In this document: piece by piece, positions 1-4,888 of the stretch
Numbering within the stretch: the stretch's first letter is position 1
How the letters are laid out: each line of letters opens with the position of its first letter
Assembly (NCBI GenBank): GCA_023512665.1
Contig: JAILZC010000073.1
Coordinates: 1 to 5,799 of the forward strand
Origin: Candidatus Bipolaricaulota bacterium
GTDB taxonomy: Bacteria > Bipolaricaulota > Bipolaricaulia > RBG-16-55-9 > DRXL01
Reading direction: 5' to 3'
DNA length: 5,799 nt
Notes under the pieces: generated by a model
Told to the model about the DNA's origin: nothing
The model's database searches: none
What the model saw: the letters and a program-made list of their open reading frames with translations, nothing else
Position numbers and translations under genes: made by a program

Positions 1-54
1 GAATTTATACGAATGCTTATTTTTACAGAATAAAATAACACGAATGAATTTATA
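1..54. repeat. Short direct repeats in AT-rich DNA upstream of glnA
   Basis: GAATTTATA occurs at 1-9 and 46-54, and ACGAATG at 9-15 and 40-46, so the two words appear in swapped order. The two ACGAATG copies are 31 bp apart, close to three helical turns. They lie upstream of the glnA -35 element, where an activator or repressor could bind. I do not recognise them as sites of a known nitrogen regulator. Chance repetition in AT-rich DNA is possible. Confidence 0.3.
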
Positions 55-97
55 TAGTAGCTTTATAAATACGATCTTTTGCTTTTACAAAAATTCC

Positions 98-126
98 TTG
101 ACAAAGTGAAAATTTTTTGCTACCAT
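98..126 (+). promoter_or_regulatory. glnA promoter, consensus -35 with extended -10
   Basis: A perfect TTGACA at 98-103 is followed after exactly 17 bp by TACCAT at 121-126, which matches TATAAT at four of six positions. TGC at 118-120 immediately precedes it, giving an extended -10. The predicted start point near 133 leaves a leader of about 28 nt before glnA, with AGAGGAG at 144-150 as ribosome binding site. No terminator or riboswitch fold fits in so short a leader. Confidence 0.7.
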
Positions 127-160
127 ACCCCCATCTTTGTACTAGAGGAGAGCGGTTACG

Positions 161-1501
161 ATGAGCAAGCAGATCGAACACGTTTTGAAGGCCGTGAAAG
201 ACAACAATATCAGCTTCATTCGGCTGCAGTTTACGGATATTTTTGGGATTCCCAAAAACGTCGAGATCCCCGCGGGGAAGCTCCAGTCTGCTCTGGAGAA
301 GGGCATCGCGTTCGACGGCTCCTCTATCGAGGGGTTCATGCGCATCTCCGAATCGGATATGTACTTGCAACCCGATCCAACTACCTTTGCGATCTATCCC
401 TGGACGATGGACTCAGGCGAAGCGCGCACCGCCCGCATCATCTGCGATGTCCTGCTCCCCGACGGACGCCCCTTTTCGGGCGATCCGCGCTATGCCCTCA
501 AGCGCGCCATCGCTGAAGCCGAAAAGCTCGGCTACACAATGTACGCCGGCGCTGAAGCCGAGTTCTTCCTCTTCCGCCGCACCCCCGACGGCCAGGCCTC
601 GCTGGAGCTCCACGACCGTGGGGCATATTTCGATCTCAACCCTCTCGACCGAGGGGAAGAAGCGCGCGCGGACATCGTCGTCGCGCTGGAGCAGATGGGC
701 TTCGAGGTCGAAGCCGCCCATCACGAAGTCGCCCCCAGCCAGCACGAGATAGATTTTCGCTATGCCGACGTGCTGCGCACCGCTGATAATATCGTGACAT
801 TCCGCTTTGTCGTCAAAACGATCGCTATGAGACACGGACTCCATGCGACGTTCATGCCCAAGCCCGTCGCCGGCATCAACGGCAGCGGGATGCACACGCA
901 TATCTCGCTGTGGCGCGGCGCTCAGAATGCTTTTTACGAACCCAAAGACCCCTACGGGCTGAGCGAGGTCGCCAAGGGCTTCTTAGCCGGAATTATTGAC
1001 CACATCGGGGCGATCACGGCCCTCGCCAATCCGTTAGTCAATTCCTATAAGCGCCTGGTGCCGGGCTACGAGGCCCCGGTCAATATCAGTTGGGCGCGCA
1101 TCAACCGCTCGGCGCTCATTCGGGTTCCCGCGAGCAACACTCCCGAGACTTCCACGCGCATCGAGCTGCGCAGCCCCGACCCCTCGTGCAACCCGTACTT
1201 AGCCTATGCGGCGATCCTGGTGAGCGGGCTCGATGGAATCAAGCGCAAGCTCGTGCCTCCCGATCCCGTCGAAGAGAATATCTATGAACTCACGGAAGAG
1301 CAGCGCGAGGAGCGGGGCATTGGCTCGCTGCCGGGGAACTTAGACGAGGCACTCGCCGCGCTCAAACAAGACAGAGTTGTCACGGCTGCGCTTGGCGAGC
1401 ATATATTAGAGAAATATCTTGAGGCCAAGGAGTGCGAGCTGCGCGACTATCGTCTTGTGGTGACGCCCTGGGAGATCGAGCGATACTTGGAGGATTATTA
1501 A
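161..1501 (+). CDS. glnA: Glutamine synthetase, type I alpha
   Basis: This enzyme condenses glutamate and ammonia to glutamine using ATP, the main cytoplasmic entry of ammonium into metabolism; the family forms dodecamers. The N-terminal beta-grasp domain (about residues 15-100) carries FDGSSIEGF with Asp52. The catalytic domain has the metal-ligand motif AEAEFF (Glu132, Glu134), NGSGMHTH (240-247, metal-binding His245), the flap glutamate Glu304 in YEAPVN, and RIELRSPDPSCNPYLA. At 446 residues, without the longer GSI-beta insert or a recognisable adenylylation-loop tyrosine motif, it fits GSI-alpha, which is controlled by feedback inhibition and not by GlnE. Arg61 in FMRISESDMY aligns with the arginine (Arg62 in Bacillus subtilis) linked to glutamine feedback inhibition. 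The ATG at 161 follows AGAGGAG by 10 nt. The gene stands alone, with no glnB, ntr or glnR gene visible. Confidence 0.97.
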   Translation: MSKQIEHVLKAVKDNNISFIRLQFTDIFGIPKNVEIPAGKLQSALEKGIAFDGSSIEGFMRISESDMYLQPDPTTFAIYPWTMDSGEARTARIICDVLLPDGRPFSGDPRYALKRAIAEAEKLGYTMYAGAEAEFFLFRRTPDGQASLELHDRGAYFDLNPLDRGEEARADIVVALEQMGFEVEAAHHEVAPSQHEIDFRYADVLRTADNIVTFRFVVKTIAMRHGLHATFMPKPVAGINGSGMHTHISLWRGAQNAFYEPKDPYGLSEVAKGFLAGIIDHIGAITALANPLVNSYKRLVPGYEAPVNISWARINRSALIRVPASNTPETSTRIELRSPDPSCNPYLAYAAILVSGLDGIKRKLVPPDPVEENIYELTEEQREERGIGSLPGNLDEALAALKQDRVVTAALGEHILEKYLEAKECELRDYRLVVTPWEIERYLEDY

Positions 1502-1516
1502 GGTCTTGCCGACCAA

Positions 1517-1530
1517 GGCTCGATCGAGCC
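1517..1530. other. Perfect 14-bp palindrome between convergent glnA and VOC operon
   Basis: GGCTCGATCGAGCC starts 16 bp after the glnA stop. As RNA on either strand it can fold into a five-pair stem with a GAUC loop. A smaller inverted repeat, GGTC/GACC (1502-1505 and 1511-1514), lies beside it. Neither has a T-run in either direction, so this is not a standard intrinsic terminator. It could protect 3' ends of the two converging transcripts or be a protein site. The rest of 1502-1605 shows no gene. Confidence 0.35.
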
Positions 1531-1605
1531 CACGATAAACCAAGGGATGTGCGCATCTGAGTATCCTGAGCCAGTGCCAGGGTGAGACGCTTCACAGCTT
1601 GTGAT

Positions 1606-2022
1606 TCACTCAGGGGGCGCTACGACCTCGATTTTGATGCGGTCCGGATCTTCAAAGTATACAGCATAATGATCTGATCCTCCGGCGTATGGGTGTCGAT
1701 CTTTGTAAAGAATGTTGATGCCCTTCGCCTCAAGTTTACGTGTGAGGTCGTCAACCTGAGCTCTCGACGCTCCGTGAAAAGCAATATGGTTCAATCCGGT
1801 ACGACGGCGATGATAAGGAATGTCAAGAAAACGCGCCTCGGTCTGAACGAAGACCAGGTACGTATGTCCTCGCCGGAAGCTTATCCCGCGATCCCAACGT
1901 TGATATTCTTGATACCCTAACTCGGCAAGAAACCAGCTCCAAAACGAAATGGAGCGCTCAAGATCAGAGACGTTGATCTCAATGTGATGGAGAAGCCCCA
2001 AAAGTTCATCTGAACGGTTCAT
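1606..2022 (-). CDS. VOC (glyoxalase/bleomycin resistance) family protein with intact metal triad
   Basis: This is a 138-residue single-domain protein of the vicinal oxygen chelate fold, a family that includes glyoxalase I, fosfomycin-modifying enzymes and extradiol dioxygenases and usually works as a dimer. Its strand motifs are HHIEINVSDLERSISFW, GLNHIAF and DPDRIKIEVV. His13, His79 and Glu132 fall at the usual ligand positions, so it probably binds a divalent metal and may be catalytic. Substrate unknown. It has no cysteine, so it is not ArsI (carbon-arsenic lyase), which uses a cysteine pair. I chose ATG 2022 because only a weak TGAG precedes it, overlapping the upstream stop at 2033-2035; ATG 2028 is possible, and starts further upstream would run into the preceding gene. 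Translation is probably coupled to that gene. It is the last gene of the operon and visibly less GC-rich than its upstream neighbour. Confidence 0.88.
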   Translation of the reverse strand: MNRSDELLGLLHHIEINVSDLERSISFWSWFLAELGYQEYQRWDRGISFRRGHTYLVFVQTEARFLDIPYHRRRTGLNHIAFHGASRAQVDDLTRKLEAKGINILYKDRHPYAGGSDHYAVYFEDPDRIKIEVVAPPE

Positions 2023-2032
2023 GAGCATATTC

Positions 2033-2413
2033 TCAAAGCTGGGTCCCCTTGCTTGCTGCATACAGCGCCACGGGATTCCCCGCCGGGTCCGCCACAAACG
2101 CGAAGCGCTCCCCCCACGGGTACTCCCGCGGTTCCTGCAGGACGGGCACGCCCTGGGCGCGCAGCGCGCCTACCCACTTGTCCACGTCGTCCACACGCAC
2201 AATGATCACCGCATTGGCTCCGCCCGCCGGCGGCTCATCGCCGGGAAAAGCCTCGCGGTGCGCCGAACGGCTACACAGCGCAATGCGGCCATCCAGCTCG
2301 CAGTAATCCCCCTCCCGGAAGGTAACCTTCAAGCCCAACGCGTCCCGGTAGAAGGCCAGGCAGGGCTCGATGTCGTCCACTAAGGCGCAGACCAGCACTG
2401 CTCGAGCCGTCAT
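2033..2413 (-). CDS. VOC family protein lacking metal ligands (binding-protein-like)
   Basis: This 126-residue single-domain VOC protein has VDDIEPCLAFYRDALGLKV at the N-terminus and YPWGERFAFVADPAGNPVALY at the C-terminus. The positions normally holding His/Glu ligands are hydrophobic: no His in strand 1, none in ANAVIIVRV, and NPVALY in place of the usual N-x-x-E. The protein is therefore likely metal-free, as in bleomycin-binding proteins, which sequester a ligand and do not transform it; that role is inference. AAAGGAGG sits 10 nt before ATG 2413. The gene is strongly GC-rich: I count about 77% in 2101-2160, against about 52% in 1741-1800 of the next gene, suggesting a separate origin. 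It follows the 2457-2834 gene after 43 nt that hold only this ribosome binding site. Confidence 0.88.
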   Translation of the reverse strand: MTARAVLVCALVDDIEPCLAFYRDALGLKVTFREGDYCELDGRIALCSRSAHREAFPGDEPPAGGANAVIIVRVDDVDKWVGALRAQGVPVLQEPREYPWGERFAFVADPAGNPVALYAASKGTQL

Positions 2414-2456
2414 AGTTCCTACGCCTCCTTTCTACAAACTTTTGGCATAGTTCGAC

Positions 2457-2834
2457 TCATGTTGGGTAGATTGCGCCTAACGACTCTGAAAGCGCGTCCT
2501 CGAGCATGTTGAGAAGGCGGGGAAGGTTAGCCGTGGGCTCCAACGCGACCGACACGTGACCACGCGCAATTGGGAACACACATTGAAAGAAGTTGCCGTA
2601 GCGAATCACAATATAGCGAAGACCTCCGCAGTCAATGTTGCCTCGTTGTTGGAGGAGCGTCAGCACAGTTGGATTCACCAAGAGTTCCTCGTACCGATCC
2701 GATTCGCCAGCACTAGCACCCATTAAGCCAGGTCGTTCACGGTAACGAAGTAGATCGTCGCGGTATACCGCGACATAGCGTACCTCGGGACTCAACGCCA
2801 GGCAACGCTCGATGATAGCATCATGACTCATCAT
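2457..2834 (-). CDS. Conserved-looking protein of unknown function, roadblock-like layout
   Basis: I do not recognise this 125-residue soluble protein with certainty. Its order of elements is an N-terminal helix (IIERCLAL), a strand (VRYVAVY), a polar loop, a long helix around 47-63 (YEELLVNPTVLTLLQQ), two hydrophobic strands (RYIVIRYGNFFQCVFPI, HVSVALEP) and a C-terminal helix from about 103 to 119. This resembles small Roadblock/LC7-like domains. Such domains usually dimerise and serve as signalling or GTPase partners, but that link is a fold impression only. Cysteines are at 11, 69 and 85. AAGGAGG lies 7 nt before ATG 2834, inside the 16-nt gap after the preceding VOC gene, so the gene is firmly in the operon and flanked by VOC genes on both sides. 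Confidence 0.75.
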   Translation of the reverse strand: MMSHDAIIERCLALSPEVRYVAVYRDDLLRYRERPGLMGASAGESDRYEELLVNPTVLTLLQQRGNIDCGGLRYIVIRYGNFFQCVFPIARGHVSVALEPTANLPRLLNMLEDALSESLGAIYPT

Positions 2835-2850
2835 CGTGCAACCTCCTTGC

Positions 2851-3231
2851 TCAATGGACCTGACAGGCCTCTAAGAGATTACCGTCAAGGTCTTTGAAGG
2901 TGAAGTAGGTCACGCCGCCACTCTCGACCACCTCTCCGACGGCCACGCCGCGGTCTCGTAACAAGTGCCATGTCTGACGTGCATTGACGACCGAAAAGAT
3001 TGGAAGAGTCTTAGCATGATCGTCCTCCGGGCACAGGGTCTCCCCAGGCTTCAGCTCCCACAGGGTCAGGCTTGTGGTGCCACCAAGCCCGAACACAGCA
3101 AGCCGTTCGGCAGGGTCAAAGTATGGATCGGGGAAGTCAAGCTTCTCCTGGTACCAAGTCTTGGCCAAACGGACATCTCGAACGCGCAAGAGCACCGTAT
3201 CAAGTCCTCGAAATACACCTGCATTGCTCAT
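2851..3231 (-). CDS. VOC family protein, partial metal site
   Basis: This 126-residue VOC protein begins GLDTVLLRVRDVRLAKTWY and ends FTFKDLDGNLLEACQVH. Glu59 (LTLWEL) and Glu121 (NLLEAC) are plausible ligands. The first-strand position is Asp/Thr (11-12) where active glyoxalases have His, and the PIFSVVN strand has no His, so the site is incomplete. It resembles the many small VOC proteins of Gram-positive bacteria with GLDTV and DFKDPDGN motifs, whose substrates are unknown. Cysteines at 67 and 123 are not adjacent and do not match the ArsI pair. AAAGGAGG is 8 nt before ATG 3231. The start overlaps the stop of a possible 35-aa ORF (3228-3335) as ATGA. Confidence 0.88.
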   Translation of the reverse strand: MSNAGVFRGLDTVLLRVRDVRLAKTWYQEKLDFPDPYFDPAERLAVFGLGGTTSLTLWELKPGETLCPEDDHAKTLPIFSVVNARQTWHLLRDRGVAVGEVVESGGVTYFTFKDLDGNLLEACQVH

Positions 3232-3335
3232 CGTCCTGTCCTCCTTTGATTCTCGACCATACTCAGCTTCCCAAGCGCAACATCGAGGGCGATTCTGTTA
3301 CCGGTGGATGTCTGAGATATAGGGGCTATGTTCAT
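3228..3335 (-). CDS. Possible 35-aa small ORF filling the gap between SnoaL-like and VOC genes
   Basis: An open frame begins at ATG 3335, three bases after the stop of the SnoaL-like gene, and ends with a TGA that overlaps the VOC start (ATGA, 3228-3231). The peptide begins MNIAPISQTSTG and ends ENQRRTGR. AAAAGG lies about 9 nt before its ATG. The exact fit into the operon gap and the coupling geometry argue for translation. Against it: very short length, no recognised motif, two ATA codons, and its last codons are the Shine-Dalgarno of the next gene. It could also be a coupling leader or a decayed remnant. Confidence 0.3.
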   Translation of the reverse strand: MNIAPISQTSTGNRIALDVALGKLSMVENQRRTGR

Positions 3336-3338
3336 AGG

Positions 3339-3752
3339 CTATCGCCTTTTGGTTTCGTACAGCCGAGAGATCTTCCATTGCCCAGACTCACGGCGCAAGT
3401 CAGCAATGGCGAGCGCATCGTTCCGCCACCGGCCTTCCAGAGAGAAGTCCATCGTGTAAGAAGCGAGAGCTTCATACTCAGAACGCGGGATCACGACAAT
3501 GTTGCTGATGCGCATCGTAGGGGCTCTCCCCCGATAGAGGGAGAACGCCTGCGCGTACCCATCCATGATGGCCTTCTTGTCGAACGCCAGAGGCTCGCTG
3601 CTCTGGCTAGGGATGATGAAGATCGCCGTAAAATCTTCGGTCATCCCCGCTTCCATGCGGGCGAGATCATCGAGCGCGAAGCCACGATAGTACTCGTGCA
3701 AGAACGCTTCGATCTCTTGTTTGATCGTGTCAAATTGTTGTGTGCTCTTCAT
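3339..3752 (-). CDS. NTF2-like (SnoaL / DUF4440-type) protein
   Basis: The 137 residues match the cone-shaped NTF2-like fold. An N-terminal helix (IKQEIEAFLHEYYRGFALDDLARM) precedes EDFTAIFIIP. A middle helix follows (KKAIMDGYAQAFSLY), then antiparallel strands including ASYTMDFSLEGRWRNDALAIADL and SGQWKISRLYET at the C-terminus. Members bind or transform small hydrophobic molecules (SnoaL cyclase, ketosteroid isomerase) or have no known role; no catalytic pair can be assigned here. It starts at ATG 3752, 4 nt after the arsM stop, with AGGGA about 8 nt before the start, so it is likely translationally coupled to arsM. There is no signal peptide. Confidence 0.85.
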   Translation of the reverse strand: MKSTQQFDTIKQEIEAFLHEYYRGFALDDLARMEAGMTEDFTAIFIIPSQSSEPLAFDKKAIMDGYAQAFSLYRGRAPTMRISNIVVIPRSEYEALASYTMDFSLEGRWRNDALAIADLRRESGQWKISRLYETKRR

Positions 3753-3756
3753 GGCG

Positions 3757-4560
3757 TTATTCCCTAGCCTTCACACCCTCCACAGAGACGCTCACGATGT
3801 AGTCCTCGACGGTCTCGCCTTCGCCTAACGCTTCTAAGATCGCTTGGCCAAGGGGGTCTTGAGTATTGGAATCAATACACGTCGAGCCGCCCTTCACCGT
3901 GACTCGCACGTCCCGGAAGCCCGCTGCTTTTACCATTCTCTGGTATTCGTCTATGAGGACAGCACCGCCCACACAGCCGACGTAGGCCGCCACGCTCTCC
4001 CGAATCCGCTGGGGAAGCTCTTTGCGCAGGGCGATGTCTGAGATAGCCAGCCGACCACCAGGTCGCAGCACACGGTACGCCTCCCGGAAGACCTGCAGTT
4101 TGTCCGTAGACAGATTGATGACGCAATTGCTAATGATAACGTCTACGGACTCATCAGCAATCGGAAGGTGCTCTATCTCGCCAAGCCGGAACTCCACATT
4201 GGTGAACCCATGCTTTTGTGCGAGCGTCCGAGCCCGTTCGATCATTTCAGGCGTCATGTCCACGCCGATGACGCGCCCCGTAGGGCCGACCTGGCGGGCG
4301 GCAAGAAAGCAGTCGAACCCGGCACCTGACCCCAAGTCCAGCACGACCTCGCCGGCCCGCAGGCCGGCGAGAGCCGTAGGATTGCCGCACCCCAACCCCA
4401 GATTGGCTTCCTCCGGAGCCTCTGAAAGCTCTTGCTTGGAGTATCCTATGGATTGGGCAAGGGTCTGGGGATCGGGCCCGCATGTCCCGCATCCGCAGCC
4501 TCCTGTGGCGATTTGCGCATAGGCTCTCCGAACGGCGTCCCGCTTGTTAGTCTGATTCAT
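3757..4560 (-). CDS. arsM: Arsenite S-adenosylmethionine methyltransferase
   Basis: The family transfers methyl groups from S-adenosylmethionine to thiol-bound As(III), giving mono-, di- and volatile trimethyl arsenicals in the cytoplasm. The 267 residues show the Rossmann methyltransferase core: motif I VLDLGSGAGFDC (73-84), VIGVDMTPEMI (97-107) with acidic Asp101, and LRPGGRLAISDI (165-176). Arsenic-specific features are present: SIGYS (37-41), ANLGLGCGNP with Cys58, SNCVINLS with Cys146 and VGCVGGA with Cys196. These correspond to the As-binding cysteines of algal ArsM (Cys72, Cys174, Cys224). An N-terminal cluster C22-x-C24-x2-C27 replaces the CC pair often seen. The C-terminal part keeps TCIDSNTQDPL. 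AAGGAGG lies 10 nt before ATG 4560. It is second in the operon, 21 nt behind a small membrane-protein gene. No arsR, arsB/acr3 or arsC is nearby. Activity on another thiophilic substrate cannot be excluded. Confidence 0.93.
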   Translation of the reverse strand: MNQTNKRDAVRRAYAQIATGGCGCGTCGPDPQTLAQSIGYSKQELSEAPEEANLGLGCGNPTALAGLRAGEVVLDLGSGAGFDCFLAARQVGPTGRVIGVDMTPEMIERARTLAQKHGFTNVEFRLGEIEHLPIADESVDVIISNCVINLSTDKLQVFREAYRVLRPGGRLAISDIALRKELPQRIRESVAAYVGCVGGAVLIDEYQRMVKAAGFRDVRVTVKGGSTCIDSNTQDPLGQAILEALGEGETVEDYIVSVSVEGVKARE

Positions 4561-4581
4561 AAGAGTAGCGCCTCCTTCTGA

Positions 4582-4788
4582 TCATAAGATCGGCTTCTGC
4601 CGCGCTTGCAACCAGTATCCCACAGCGATCATCACCTGGCCCAAGCCCCAGAACAGACGATTTCGAATTCTTGGATTCTCCCAAGAACTTCGCCGTGCCT
4701 CCTGGAACAGGCGCTCCTGCTCCGCCCACTTCCAAAGCTCCTTCTGCCGCGCCTCGGCGTACCGCTCCGCGAACAACGGGTTAAACAT
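4582..4788 (-). CDS. Small C-terminally membrane-anchored protein, first gene of the operon
   Basis: I do not know a function for this 68-residue protein. Residues 7-34 form a highly charged, probably helical segment (alternating Glu/Arg/Lys with Trp19, Trp21). Residues 45-60 (LFWGLGQVMIAVGYWL) are hydrophobic and could be a short transmembrane or membrane-interface helix, followed by a basic tail (QARQKPIL). By the positive-inside tendency and the short tail, most of the protein probably lies in the cytoplasm; this is inference. An in-frame ATG exists at 4815, but AAAGGAGG is placed 6 nt before ATG 4788 and decides that start. Small proteins of this layout are common as unnamed genes in environmental bacteria. 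As the first gene behind the shared promoter region it is the one most directly controlled. Confidence 0.75.
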   Translation of the reverse strand: MFNPLFAERYAEARQKELWKWAEQERLFQEARRSSWENPRIRNRLFWGLGQVMIAVGYWLQARQKPIL

Positions 4789-4791
4789 TAT

Positions 4792-4807
4792 AGACCTCCT
4801 TTGGTCT
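4792..4807 (-). promoter_or_regulatory. Ribosome binding site inside a short hairpin, leader of the operon
   Basis: The minus-strand leader reads AGACC-AAAGGA-GGTCT, a perfect five-pair inverted repeat with a six-base loop. The Shine-Dalgarno AAAGGAGG occupies the loop and the start of the 3' arm, 6 nt before ATG 4788. Partial masking of the ribosome site is possible, but a five-pair stem is marginal and may not be regulatory. Confidence 0.45.
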
Positions 4808-4808
4808 C

Positions 4809-4837
4809 TTGACATCCGCCCGCCAACCGTCTATACT
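4809..4837 (+). promoter_or_regulatory. Promoter of the CGNR regulator gene
   Basis: Perfect TTGACA at 4809-4814, a spacer of exactly 17 bp, then TATACT at 4832-4837 (five of six matches to TATAAT). The predicted start is near 4844, giving a leader of about 45 nt. It faces the minus-strand promoter at 4853-4881 head-on, so a polymerase leaving here crosses that promoter. Confidence 0.85.
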
Positions 4838-4875
4838 TCTTACGACGGTTAGAGTATAGCATAAAATATCTAACC
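4825..4875. promoter_or_regulatory. Candidate operator: three GGTT-type half-sites in two inverted repeats
   Basis: AACCGTC (4825-4831) pairs with GACGGTT (4844-4850), and GGTTAGA (4847-4853) pairs with TCTAACC (4869-4875), each perfect over 7 bp. The middle half-site GACGGTTAGA is shared. The third, read on the minus strand, is GACAGGTTAGA. The sites lie around both -10 elements, where a bound regulator would block both promoters. The second repeat could also fold in the regulator mRNA just before its ribosome site. The adjacent CGNR protein is the natural candidate to bind; this is inference. Confidence 0.5.
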
Positions 4876-4881
4876 TGTCAA
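4853..4881 (-). promoter_or_regulatory. Promoter of the arsM/VOC operon
   Basis: On the minus strand TTGACA (4881-4876) is followed after exactly 17 bp by TATACT (4858-4853), the same hexamers and spacing as the facing plus-strand promoter. The predicted start is near 4846, giving a leader of about 58 nt before ATG 4788. It is the only strong promoter I see for the minus-strand cluster. Confidence 0.85.
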
Positions 4882-4888
4882 GAGGCTT

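Noticed and set aside
413..901. 162-codon minus-strand frame inside glnA
   Set aside because: It lies wholly antisense to the conserved catalytic region of glutamine synthetase and has no ribosome binding site or motif of its own.
2023..2097. Longer N-terminus for the 1606-2022 VOC gene (start at 2097)
   Set aside because: It would overlap the preceding VOC gene and add a basic, non-VOC extension. The VOC fold begins just after ATG 2022.
2418..2460. 13-codon ORF (ATGA overlap with the 2457-2834 gene stop)
   Set aside because: It is too short, it ends through the Shine-Dalgarno of the next gene, and it has no ribosome site of note. Chance is the simplest explanation.
1606..3231. ArsI carbon-arsenic lyase among the VOC proteins
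   Set aside because: None has the adjacent cysteine pair with an intact His/His/Glu site. The only one with the full triad contains no cysteine.
3072..3767. 231-codon plus-strand open frame across the VOC and SnoaL-like genes
   Set aside because: Its translation is rich in Arg, Pro and His and has no family motif. It lies antisense to two genes with good ribosome sites and clear fold signatures.
4789..4815. Upstream ATG at 4815 for the small membrane protein
   Set aside because: The extra nine residues would be encoded across the AAAGGAGG that is ideally placed for ATG 4788, and there is no good ribosome site before 4815.
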